From NCBI GenBank assembly GCA_003640385.1, contig RCAB01000055.1, forward strand, positions 1-64,000: 64,000 nt of DNA, in the 5' to 3' direction. The number at the start of each line of letters is the position of its first letter. Position 1 is the stretch's first letter. The notes beneath the pieces were generated by a model. The model was not told the DNA's origin and made no database searches. It was given only the letters and a program-made list of their open reading frames with translations. Both the position numbers and the translations under genes were made by a program. Below, one piece after another: positions 36,835 through 49,415 of this stretch. This DNA is from Setaria digitata (Eukaryota > Nematoda > Chromadorea > Rhabditida > Setariidae).

Positions 36835-39800
36835 TCACAGCATACTAATTGTCGGCCTATAGTGACCTGGTGCCATGTTCAACTGCTCGAGAATTGAATT
36901 GCACACCGTAATCCAGTGGTATTTCTCGGGACATCTTATATCACATGATGCTGCATGAGTTAATTTCAAATTACATAAAATTCGAATTCGAATGCCATGT
37001 TTAGTTCCATGCTTTGGAACGGGTAAGCATTGAACTTGGATTAATTCGGTTGGCATATTAATCGCATTTCGACCATTGATCAGAATTTGCTGCAGAAAAA
37101 GGAAAAAAAAAACGTATTTTTTCTTATTTATTTCTTTTTTTGAAGTAAAACAAAAAAATTTAAGCTAAAAAATAATTTTAACATTTCGATTTTAAATTAA
37201 AATTTAAACTAACGGAAAGGGACGGAGGGAGAAGGAGGGGAAAAAGTTTAATTTAATTTCAATTTCAACAACTAACAAATGTAGTTTCGGGTGTGAAAAA
37301 AAAATTCGATCATTTGCAGCCACCTATCTGAAAGGTCTTTTCTCTCAATTCTTGCTCCCTTATAACAAATTACACAATTCGAAAAACAGCGACTTTGATA
37401 AAAACAAAATTTTTCCTAAATTTTTTTTTGAAAACCCAAAGAAATTTCAGGGAGATGTTAGGCACAAAAATGAGAAAAATTATTTTTCTCATACAGCTGA
37501 CTACTGATATCACTCTCGTTATCACTGTCATCAATGAATGATGGATAATTTTTCATCGATCACTACTGTTATTACCATTATCACTCTCACTCATCACTAT
37601 TGTGACCCTCACTTATCGTCATTATCATTATCACTGATCATTATCATCATCATTATCACTCTCACCATCATCCATCATCATATGCAAAATAGTAATAAGT
37701 GACTATAATAACAAAATAGTAATAATAATAACAGCCAGTAATGACTCTTTTATTGTTCATTGTTCTTTTTTTTTAATTTCATTTGAGAAGTTAAATGTTA
37801 GTAAATTATGACATGGAGAATCTTGACGAATATAACAGAATTAAAATAAATTTTTCAAATTTCTTCGTACGACAGACACATACTAATGAAGTGAAAATAA
37901 AATAAGTGATAAATAATATTTTCCATAATTATCTCACAAATCATTTCAAATATTGGCAGGGAAAAAGCTGACTAAAATACATTTGAGTAGTTTAGAAAAA
38001 TCTAGATAAACAAGATGAGACTAAATTCAATTAACCATAAATTGGCTTGAAATAAAGGAAAACTACTCAAATGCATTTGCAATTCACATCATCCTAATTC
38101 CATCTTTTCATATTTTTTCTCAATAAATTTTGAGAAGTTTCATAAATGTCGAAATAATGGACCGTTTAATTCAATCATAATCTAAAATAAACTTTCTATA
38201 ATGAACAAACAATAAGGAAAAGAGATGAAAACAAAAAAATTTTTTGAAAATTTCAATCATAACTTTCACGTGACAAAAAGGAAGGAAAAAGTAGAGAATA
38301 AAATTAATTTTAAATGAAAAAAGTTATAGATTCAAGTGAGAAAAAGAAGGAAGAACAGCAAATGAATATTTTCTAGCAAAATATGGTTTAGTTCTTAAAA
38401 TCAACAAAAGATAAACAAAAGTACACTTTAGCAAATGATAAGTTCTAGTCTTCAAGATAATCTATAGCTATATCAACTGAGTTTCATCGTTATCTTTTTT
38501 TTTTCTTTTCCAAAATAAACATCATAAAATTTAAAACAGCTCATTAAAATACAAAAAAGCAATGATAAAAATTAAAAGATAAAGAAGAAAATGGAAAGAT
38601 CAATGAAAAATTTGTACGAAAAAAGTTCAAAGAAGGAATGATGAGTTTAAATTTCAAAAAATTTCACAGATCCATTTATGACTAATTACTAATTCAATTA
38701 CATTCAACGCCAAATTTTCATGTTTAATATGTTGATGTCTCTTTTCAATATAAAAAACAATACTGTTTTGAAAATCCATAGAACTTTAAATTTTATATGT
38801 TGAAATCGAAATAAAACGAAGTAAATAATAAACAAAACAAAAACATAAACAAACAAATAAATGAAAATGGAAAAAAAAAACCGCTTTTATTTTTCCTAGC
38901 CTTTCTTTTTGTATTTATTTAGTTGTTGATATTTTCACTCTATTTATTTGTTGTTTTTTTCGCTCATATAAGCAGACAAATATATATGAAAAATTTTACA
39001 ATTAAATATTATAAAAACCGTCAATTTATAAGGAACTATTTAAAATTGGAAAATTAAAACTTAAAACTAAACGAGATGAAAGATTTAAATAAACAATAAG
39101 TCATTTGCAACATAACACCTTCGATTGCCTAATAATATAATAATTTCAAAATAAAAAACTAAATAGCAAAAAGCGAAAAAAAAAAGAGCAGAAGAATGCA
39201 AAATTATAACATAATTCAACAGTAAAATTTGGTGAAGATATTAAAAAATTTTATTGTTTAATAAAAAGAAGCATAAAAAGCATTCAGCTAAGATCGATTA
39301 ATTCAAAATGGAAAAAAAAAAAAATCAAAGGAGAAAAACTGAATAAGACTGTTTAATTTTTGATGAATATATTTTAAGTTTATCAATTTTACCTAGCCAT
39401 CAAATACGTACGAATCAAATATAAATTCTTCATATATTATGTCTACCATACGTTTGTTGATAGATTTTTTCTAACTTTTAAATGTTGAAAGAAACAAATA
39501 CATTAACAGCAAAAAGCCTGAGAATTTTTTGGCAACCCCAAAAATAAACCCTCAATATTTTATGAAAATTATTCAAAGCAAAGAAAAAAAAAAATTATCG
39601 AAATGATTTAAGCTAAATTGATCGAAAAATATTTCATATATTTTCTTAAATAATATGCAAAATGAAACAAATTTTTTCTTCATTTTTTTTTTTTGTAAAA
39701 AAGAATTGTTTCGTTTTGATTGAAACAAATGTTCACAGCAATATAATAAAAGAAAGATAAAATGATGAAAGGGTCAAGGAAATGATGATTGACTGAAATT

Positions 39801-42800
39801 GGAATCTTGAAACATTTCCATTATTTCGGCATAAAAATTTAGAAAGGAAAGAAGAAAATTAAGAAATGGGAATAAAAGAAGAAGACGAGGAAAAGCAAGG
39901 AGGAAAATTTAAGAAATAAATGATAAATTGGCATTGTTCTGCTTCCTTCAAACCATTATAAAATAACCAACATACAATTTGTCACAATTTTGGAATAACT
40001 AATATGATTTATTTGTTAGTAAAATGGCAATCTTATCAGATCAAATCAACCATTATTACATTATTACCATTCACAATGTAAAACGAGGAAATAAGATAGA
40101 AATAATAAAGGAATTATTTTTTTTTTTAAATTTTCTTTTTTCCAAAAACAGTTTTTTTTTTTCTTTTTTAATTTTCGAAAAATCTAGTGAAAAAAAAAAT
40201 ATTTATATTAATTCTGTCTTATATGTCTATAAATTGGGATAACTTATTTCATTAATTATTTGAAGAAATTTTAACATCATATAAGTATGAAAAATGCTTT
40301 TTATTCATCCACCAACTTACTATCCAGTTACTTATCAATAATTGATAATGACAATAGGATAACAAATCAAAAAAAAAAACAGACAAAGAAATAAATAAAT
40401 AAATATTAAATAAATAAAAAAACAATAGCAGTAGCAACAGCAGCAGCGACAGCAGCAGCAGCAGCAGAAGCAACAGCAGTAGTAGTAGTAGTAGTAGTAG
40501 TAATAGTAGTAGTAGTATTGAAGAATAATAAAATCACAAAAGCACTGACCATATAGCTATAATCTATCTTAATTTACATATAAAATAAAAAAAAAAATCT
40601 CTCTATCGCAAAAAGAAAAAAGAAAGATTTTACGTAAAGGTATGATGAATCGAAAAAAAAAAAAAAAGAAAAAACGGCAAGGAAAAGATATGTGAAAGGT
40701 TGAAGTTGCTTTAGCTTTCTTTCTATATCAATAAATATATTACTAAAATTCTCCCTCTTCCTAATCTTCTCTCATCCTGAATTCCCTCAGCTCTCTATCC
40801 TGAATTCCTCCCTCTTCATCAACCCTTTCATCCTGGATTCCTCCTCTTTTTTCATTCAGTCATTCATTTCAAGTATAATTTATTGGCGAAACGCAAATAA
40901 TACGCATAAACTAACCAGGAGAGAATGAAAAAAAAAAAAAAAAAGGAAGGAAGGAAGAAAGAACCGTGAAAAGATGGATACGGAAACAGACGGATGGGGT
41001 AAAAAAATGAAAATGCCGTAAAATGGATAAAATAGCCATGGATTCGGGTAACAGTTACCCGTTGCATAAAATCCATTAATAAATTTGCCTTCTCTTTTCC
41101 TTTCTTTTTTTTTTTTTTTTTTTTTTTGTCCCGCTATTTCAGAAGCATAAAGAATTCATTTATTTTGTAAGAAATAAAAGATGAAAAAAAGAAAAAAAAA
41201 AAAAATTTTATTAAATATTATTTGTTAGGAAGAGAAGAATGAAGGGAGAAATTAAGGAAATAATTAAATATCATAGTATAAATCACTTTATAAGGAAATA
41301 TTAATTCAACTATTTCTCAAAACAAAAAAAAAAAAAAAAACTCGTACAATAATGTAATTTGTGAGAAAAAAAATCAAAAATATACACACAGATATTGCAT
41401 TTTAATATATAAATTTTTTTTTTTTTCTTTCTATCCATTTTTGTATAAAGACAAAAATTAATTAGTATATATATATAAATGTAAACGATATAAAAAGAAA
41501 TCCATCCAAATACTGAAGAGAGAAAGAGAGAGAGAGAGAGAAAATGACAAGGTAAAGTATTAATTAAAAAATAGAAAAAAATTTTAACAGATAAATATAA
41601 CAGGAAAAGAAAACAAAACCTCCAATTGATATGAAATAAATTTACACAATGAAACGTTTTTAACAATGACATTTTTCATGATAACAATTAGGGATAATTC
41701 AAAAGTTATTTAAGTTTCAGAAGCTAAATCTCATTTCTGATCAGAAACTCTGGACCCTTCACGAACATTGCATTATTATCAGCAATCACAACTGCTATCA
41801 CTGATTATCACAACACTCTACTGCTTGACTATAAAAAGCTATTAGACTCAATCAAATATTAGCTATTTAATATTATTAATTAAAATGTAATGTCTGTCAT
41901 CATTCGCACCAAATATGCAAAGTATGTCAGGTATGTCATAAATGTCAAGGTTTTCCGAGCGTATTAATCGCCTCAAAAAATGGATAAAATAAGGCAATCA
42001 TTGATATATTTACACAGATTTTGAACAAACCATTCGTTTAATTTCTTCCAACAAATGGCTAAATTTATCAAGAAAGAAGAAGATGAAGAGGCGTATATTA
42101 TCAGTAGGAATAACCACTAACATTGATCATGATAACAGTCTCTAATAATAATTACTAATTAATAGTTTACAATTAGTCGAATTGCAAATTTCACTTAATT
42201 AAATGTTACAAATAATAAATTAATAAATGAAATTTGGGAAAAGAGGGAGGAGGAAAGAGGAGGGGAGAAAAACTGGTTTCTCGAGAATTTCTGCATACAA
42301 ATTGTTGATTTATTTCGATTATTCATTTTCTGATCGAAATATTTTTTTTTTCTTATTCTCGAGATGAAAAAAAAGAAAATGCAAGTACTAAAATGGTAAG
42401 AATCTATTTTTTGAGAAAAGTGAGAGTATTTCGAAAAATGGTAACAGTTAACTACACACTACTTTTAACCAACCAATACAATCAAATCATTATCACCTCC
42501 AAAAAAAAAAAAAAAAAAAAAAAAACCCGTCCATTCGCCACCCGCAATCTTAACAACTGATAATTTATGATATCAATTTATGAATACACGAAATGTGCCC
42601 ATAAATTAGGTATCAATTGACATCGGAAGAATATTTGGGTACATCATATATATACATTACATTACACACACACACATAGATACATATACACATATTTAAA
42701 AAAAAAAAATTACGAAATAATAAATGAACTAATTAAGTAGTAAATTCTTTTTTTTTTTTTTTTCTAAATTAGTCTTTCATTTATGCAAACAAAATTAATT

Positions 42801-43417
42801 GTTAATCAGCGATATTTACCAATTAACAAGCTGTTATGCATGTTTTATTTCCTATAACTTTATGCCACACTTTTCGTATTTTTTCTTTCACGTAAATTAT
42901 ATTTCAGCATGCCTAATATTCAGTAACATACAATTTCCTAAAATTATTTGTTTTATTTTACTTTATTAGTAAATGAAAATATAATAATAATAAATGCTCT
43001 ATTATTTCGGTAGAAGAATTTGTTGCTAAATCTCCTATAAAGTTATTTTTCAGCAAGATTACTTATGCCATTATCATTAACATCAATTATCATCATTATC
43101 ACTACGATTTTCATCATCATTTAAATTTCAACGGTTGTATTTCTTTTTTTTTTTTTTTTTCCTTCGAAAACATTAATCAAATTCATTATTTGACCCTGAA
43201 ATCCGAAAAAATCAATGAATTAAGTTTGATGTGAAACAGCTGTGTCGTAATTTTAAAACAGCGCTAACACATATATTGTATTCTAGAAAAAAGTGAATCT
43301 GAAAGAATTTAAAATTGAACAAAAAGAAAAAAATATTTTTTTTAGTTTATGAAATTTTGGTAAAAAATTTCAAAAGGAATGAAAAATGTGATTTTTTTTT
43401 TTTTTTGGAGAGTTCTA

Positions 43418-43455
<38 letters not shown>

Positions 43456-46400
43456 NGTTCTGAACCGAATAATTCATGATAAATGTTCCGGCATGCGAAT
43501 ACACATTGATAATTAATTACTGGAACACTATAACTTCCTATCCCACCGATATAATTCTTCCTCTCTTCTCTTCTCTCTCTCTGTCTCTCTCTCCTCCTCT
43601 CTCTGCTTAGTCAGCAAAGAGAGAAAAAAAAATTTTGAAAAGAGAAACATCAATTATATAACAGGACTGAAAAAGATTACTTTTTGTGAGGATATTTGAG
43701 ACGAAAATCAATCCTTCTTATTCTTTTCAAAAGCTAAAAGCTAATAAAGGAATAGAAAATATTTGAAATCGAATTCTCTTGCTATTACTTTTTTTGTGTA
43801 GTAATTGGAATTTGAAAGTTTTCCAAATACAAAAAAAAAAAAAATATCACAAATTATAAATTAAATGTGAGCGGGAATGCAGAAGAAAATTTTTAAAAAA
43901 CTATTAGAAAAAAGGATAAATTAATCGAAAATTTAATAAAAAAAAAAATAAAAGGATATTTGAATATTAATGTATCTTATAGTGCCACTGAGTAAAAATG
44001 TAAGCAGAAAAGTTGGAGAAAATATTTAATTAAATAGTAAAATAAACAGACAAATAAATTTATTTCGACTTTACAGCATTAAAATTATAAATTAATTACA
44101 AATTATCTCCAAGCAAAAAGGGAAAGAAAACAAATAAATTTATTCGTTAGGCATTCCAATTACAAATTCCAGTTTTTTTACGAATAATTAGCTCCTATCA
44201 TTATTAGATCTACAATTTTAAATTAATCATTCCGTGAACTATTTCTGTTTCGGTTTCTTTTTTTCTCAAGAAAGTAAAAAAAAAGAAATTGGAAAATAAA
44301 AGTTGCAAAACGATTAATTTTCACCGTAACTAAACTCAAATTAACTCTCATTTTTGTAGTACTGCATGGTGCATGGTCTGGTCTGCTTTAATATTTTCCA
44401 GTTTCTTCTCGTAGAAATTTTTGTTTAAAAAAAAAGGAGAAAAAAAAAATGTAATGAATAAGCAAAAATTACGAAATAATTAACAAAAAAGAGAAGAAAA
44501 TTAACAAACGAGCTTCTTACATAATTTAAAAAAATCCTCTGCTATTTTTGTTATTTAACAATAAATTATATTCACAATAAAAATTGCAAAAATGCATAAA
44601 AATAAAGGACAAAAATAAAATGTTGCAATTTTTGCTAATTTATTCAAACAATTTTCAATAGAATATTCAAACAATGGATTATTAATTCTGTTTAATTATT
44701 ACAAACATATGAGGTACACGTTCTTCCCGGTTTTCATAATTGGTAAACAAATGGACTTTTAATATGTTACATATATTAAAAATTTTAGAAATAAAATTTA
44801 AAACTTCATCCTATTTGAAACTATTCTTGCATTTTGATTATATGTAAAATTTTCTGCATTAAATATGCTTGAAATATTTAAAACTAAACGAATTTAAGAC
44901 TTCACTGTATCTAAATATTTAAACTTTATTGTATTTAAAAAAGGCATGTGTAAGGCTGAATGAATTATTGAAATTATTTTAAAATAATACACTACTGGNC
45001 ATTGTGTTTAAAAAGGGCCATGTGTAAGGCTGAATGAATTATTGAAATTATTTTAAAATAATACACTACTGGCAATAGAAGAAATGAAAAGTAAAATTAA
45101 TCTTTAATATGACTTCAAACTCAATTTCCCTCTTTTTTCTTTGCAGATAAAGATTAAAATAGTATTAAATTTCAAGAAGTCTTGTCATCTCGGGGTTAAA
45201 GGTCAACACTTCCGTCTCAAGCAAAGGCTTCATCTGAAATTTTTACTCCTATTAAAAAAAGAAAAGAAATTTATGATGTTCAAGAAATTTTTTCGGCATT
45301 TACCGTATACATTCATGTTCATAATTCATACACAAGCAAATAACACCTTACCATAATTAATTCTACTTATTTAAATGACATTTGAATTTCAATCTCTCCC
45401 TAATATATTTCATAAAAAATGAAGCTCAAATCAGTAATTAGTTTGTAATAAAATTATGACAAAATAAAAGTAAAACAAAATTAAAGAGCATTTAGTGAAG
45501 CGTTAAAACAGGACGATTATTTCTTTGTATTTTTAATTAAAATTAACATTTTTCCTTAATTGTAAATGTAATAAGCAATGAGTTCTTGTTACACGTCTAA
45601 TAACTCAAAAGCATTTTAAATCTACCTAAAAAAAAATGAAATATTAACGAATAAATGAACTGATATGCATATTACTAGAGGAGAGGAAATTACTAAACCA
45701 ATAAGAAATATTACTGACACTATGATGATGGAATAGAACTAAAAAAGATTTAATCAGTATCCGGTATCACTTTCTTCTTATCTCCTTTTCCGTGCTAAAA
45801 TTCAGCTCCTTTCTTAATAAAACATTTAACGAATTAAAAGTTTAGTAGTGCTTTATTGAATTCAAAATTTTCTCTTGCCAGAATTTTAATAAGAAATTAA
45901 AAGACTTACAAAAATGCAAAAAAAAAAAAAAATTATAAATTAACAGTTCAAAAACAGAGTCTTACTACTGTCAAGCACCAGTACTAAGCTCAGGTCTGTT
46001 AAGAAAAAAAAAAAAAAAAAATGAATCAAAATATCGAGTAATATTGATCACAGAAATGTTAGCGTCCAATTGGGCAGAGTGTGATTTAATTCAAATTAAT
46101 TACAATACTTATTTAATATTTGAAGTATATCTCTATAAGTCCAATTTTAAAGGATAAAGTTAAAAAAAAAAAAGACATCAAATACCTGGAAACATTTTAA
46201 AATAACCATTGGGAAGAAGTAGTGAAAATCGAATTCCACCGTCGGAAAAGCATTCTCAACCGTTGCAAGTGTTACATCATCCGAAATATTCTTATGGACC
46301 AAAATTTCAATTCTTTCACTTAAAATATTCTCGCATCGAGTAGCCCTCATTAGAATGAATAAGCAATGAATATTTGTGAAAAAAAAAAATCAAACTCTCA

Positions 46401-47695
46401 GAAGGAGTTGAAGAATTTATTTTTCTTTTTTTCCAATTAAACAAATAATTATCAGTGTGATTAAACAGCAAGATAATAATAAATTCATTACTGAATATTT
46501 GAATGAAATTTTACATACTAAGTGATCGCCTTAAATTGATAAAATGCAAAAGCAAACTGAAACAAGTAAGTAACAAATAAAAAGTATAATAAAATAAATA
46601 CATACATCACCACTGACTGAAAAGAAAAAAAGAAATTATGAAATATTTCAAATCTAACACTGATTTATTTCTTAGCAGCTTACTTGACTGTCCGCAAAAT
46701 AGCAAATTCAATGAATAATCCATCGACTGCAACAGGAATTGGTAAAAATCGGGATAATTTATTAGCAAGCAATCTCTGTTGTTGACGATGGTACTGCTGC
46801 GCTTCTTCAACAATTTTTAAAAAATCAGATGACCTAAAATCAGCTTTTCAATTTAATTAATTTAATCCACTATTAATCTCCACAAATACCCGAAAATTAC
46901 AGTAATATTGCTTTGTCACTTATTTCATATGTAAGTTAAATTATAATTTTACAACATACCTTAAATCTACCTTTTTTGCCATAACTTCATCTACTGCAAA
47001 CCAATCAGCGCCCAGTGATTCATTATCAGCGATCATCTTACGTTCACCACCTGAAAATTAAAAGACAGAAACAGTATTAAACACTTTTAATTAAATGGTA
47101 AATTTTACATCGGAAGAAGAAAAAGGGGAAAAAAATATAATTAGAGAATTTTGCAAACGCAACTGAATTTGATATATATATATTTTACTGGAATTAATCA
47201 AAATAAGTGATTAAATTCATCGATTTAGCCAGTAGCTTAATTAATAATTTTCTATCAAAACAAATTACCGCATAGGGTAAATCATAAAATTTGGAAAAAT
47301 AGCAACTTTATTTTGAAAAGTTTCCCCATTAATTGATTAACAAACCGATAATGCTGCAATAAAATGAGAAACGATACCATCCGGAACCTTGTACCTGAAC
47401 ACTCAGTAACTCCTTCGGTTCACATTTGTAACCAGTCTCTTCCATTACTTCCCGAATAACGCCTTCCTGAAATACTTTGTTACAAATAACTGAATAATAA
47501 TATTTCTCATAAATTTCAATTATAAATTGTTACCTCCTAACGTATGCTTCATTTTGAATTTATTTATAATACTTATAATACATGGAGTAAAATTGAATGT
47601 TTATGGAATAAAAAAATGAATGGAAAAATTACCATCATCATATTACCATTATCATTATTTATTATTATCAATATAATTGTTATCATTACTATGTC

Positions 47696-47734
<39 letters not shown>

Positions 47735-49392
47735 GTTATTGTTATTATTATTATTGTTATTGTTATTATTATTATTATTCCATTATTTATTACTGTTAAT
47801 TAGTCAATTAATTAATAATTTCTAACGCTACTAATATTATTTCTAGATCTATTATCTCTATTATGATTACCAATCACATTTTTCGTTGCCGCTACTCATT
47901 ATTCTTTACTAATAATATCTGCTACTTGTTAACACCAGTTATCGCTTTGTATTAATTGTTATTTATTTATCATTAAAATTATCATTTAAACGTTACTAAC
48001 TTTTAAGAGAAATAAAATTTACTAGTTTTTAATTTTAAAAAATTTATTTGAAATAGTTTAATAAATATTGTAACAAAAAAGAAAAAAAAAACGAATCATT
48101 TATTAGCTGGGTTTTTTTCTTTGTAGTTAAAGGATAAATATGATGAATTTTTACTTACTGTTTGAAAAATAACTCGATTCTTGCAAATTTCCGTATTTCA
48201 ACTTGATAAAACTATAGAGGAATAAATATTTCTGGAAAACCCACCTTCCAAACCAACTATTTAATGTTTATCTCTAATCATAAAAAAAAAAAAAAATACA
48301 AACCATTATTGTTTCACCCGGTTCAACATGCCCGGCTGGAATGTACCATCTGAAATAATTGTATTTAAAATTATAAAATATATCCATAGCTCTTGAATAT
48401 CCATTAAATTACCCGATATTTCCCGCACATTGAGCTCAATATTATCACGGGACGATCGTCTTTTTAAAGCAATTAAAAAAAAATTTAATTTTAGCCACTT
48501 ATCATGATAGATAAATAGTATCCTTGAAAGGACCAATACATATCTTCTATAAGACTAATCATCTATTTTTGTTAATATTAATTTTCTATTTTTTTTTTTT
48601 TTTTTACATCTCAGCAACTGCAACAATTTACCTACAATTTTTCACGCAAAAGTTTGGATTTTCATTTCTTACACATTTCCAATTTTTCAATTCCAAAATT
48701 AGAAAAATTAACACTACTCCATCTAATTTGCATTACTCAAAATAAACTAAATGCAAAACAAACTTTCCCAAACAACGTCGTTTTGCTTCCTGCGTAAGTA
48801 ACAATTCCAAATTACCATCATTAACTTCACGAAAGATGACACCAACCGTGACGTATGCTATATTTTCACCACAACGAATTTCACCACATTCGGAAAAAGG
48901 AAAACAAAATATTTGTTTTTTCTTATTAATAATTAATGTTAGCCTCAAAATATGTCTATTCTGAAGAAGTTGCAAACGGAAGAACGAAAGGAAGCAAAAA
49001 TAGAATTTGCGACTTTTAATAATAAATGACTTTTTAAAACTCTAAAAACTTTTCAGCTATGCTGAAAAAAATGTTTGAAATGAACCGAAATCTCAAACTC
49101 TGGCGTTTCTATCAATTACATAATACTTATATTAAAAGTGCAAATTATCAAAATTTTTAAGCTTCAATTACTAAGATGCATTTATTTTTCTGTAGAATTT
49201 GAAAATTGGAAATGAAATTAATTTTTCAGAATTTCATTCTTACTCTGTTGCTATTTCTCATATTAAATATAAAATAATCATTGTTAGAAAGCAGTTACTT
49301 CCAAGTTGCATATCGATAAATACATCTGATCGACTTCCATCATCATCCTTATCAGCTTTGTCACTAGCCAGTTCAGCAGCATTCACTGACAT
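36835..49392 (-). CDS. ndx-1: Nudix hydrolase, NDX-1/NUDT18 type
   Basis: Exons in transcript order: 49392-49324, 48960-48764, 48349-48304, 47466-47346, 47050-46960, 46833-46684, 46345-46186, 37089-36835 (TGA). Phases agree and give 362 residues, close to what I recall for C. elegans NDX-1. NUDT18 hydrolyses oxidised nucleoside diphosphates such as 8-oxo-dGDP. The Nudix box is complete at residues 95-117: G95-x5-E101-x7-R109-E110-V-M-E113-E114-T-G116-Y117, with Tyr in the last, usually aliphatic, position. 'EAKRRCLGKWYIPAGHVEPG' before it and 'GSGWYRFSFYC' after it also fit NUDT18. The C-terminal 170 residues match the NUDT18 extension only weakly. The start follows a TTGCAG site 11 bases upstream. 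The exon 1 donor (TCA GAT|GTATTT) is the phase-consistent choice, but a second donor (GTAACT) lies 17 bases downstream. The symbol rests on family and domain layout. Confidence 0.83.
40426..40517. repeat. Mixed CAG/CAA then TAG triplet repeat
   Basis: A run of CAG/CAA/GCA triplets passes directly into (TAG/GTA)n on the plus strand. It lies in the Nudix gene intron, so it is non-coding despite its resemblance to polyglutamine codons. Confidence 0.85.
44928..45073 (+). repeat. About 72-bp duplication flanking an N (likely assembly join)
   Basis: The sequence from about 44928 to 44998 recurs at 45000-45073 with a few differences, separated by the N at 44999. As at 3818, this looks like unmerged contig ends rather than a biological tandem duplication. 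It is intronic. Confidence 0.75.
47698..47780. repeat. (ATT/GTT)n triplet repeat
   Basis: About 27 triplets of ATT with scattered GTT lie in the intron between Nudix exons 3 and 4. The plus-strand leucine run it would encode is not a gene. Confidence 0.85.
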
Positions 49393-49415
49393 ATTTTATA
49401 GCGCTGCAACGAATT
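49393..49415 (-). promoter_or_regulatory. Putative trans-splice acceptor and 11-base 5' UTR of the Nudix gene
   Basis: On the minus strand a TTCGTTGCAG site (AG at 49405-49404) lies 11 bases before the ATG at 49392. No upstream exon is evident. The short leader is typical of a spliced-leader transcript. Confidence 0.5.

Larger units (their letters stand above)
37090..46185 (-). other. 9.1-kb last intron of the Nudix gene
   Basis: It separates the last 85 codons from the rest. Contents: poly-A/T runs, ATC/ATT triplet fields near 37500-37680, a CAG/TAG triplet tract at 40426-40517, N bases at 43456 and 44999, and a duplication around 44999. No nested gene is supported. The 120-codon minus-strand ORF at 41310-41672 is low-complexity. 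Confidence 0.55.

Noticed and set aside
40426..40517. Polyglutamine-coding exon
   Set aside because: The CAG run changes into TAG triplets, which are stops in that frame, and it lies in an intron of a gene on the other strand.
41310..41672. 120-codon minus-strand ORF
   Set aside because: Translation of poly-A/T and GA tracts within the 9.1-kb Nudix intron.
47544..47825. Leucine-run ORF on the plus strand
   Set aside because: It is the translation of an (ATT/GTT)n microsatellite in an intron.
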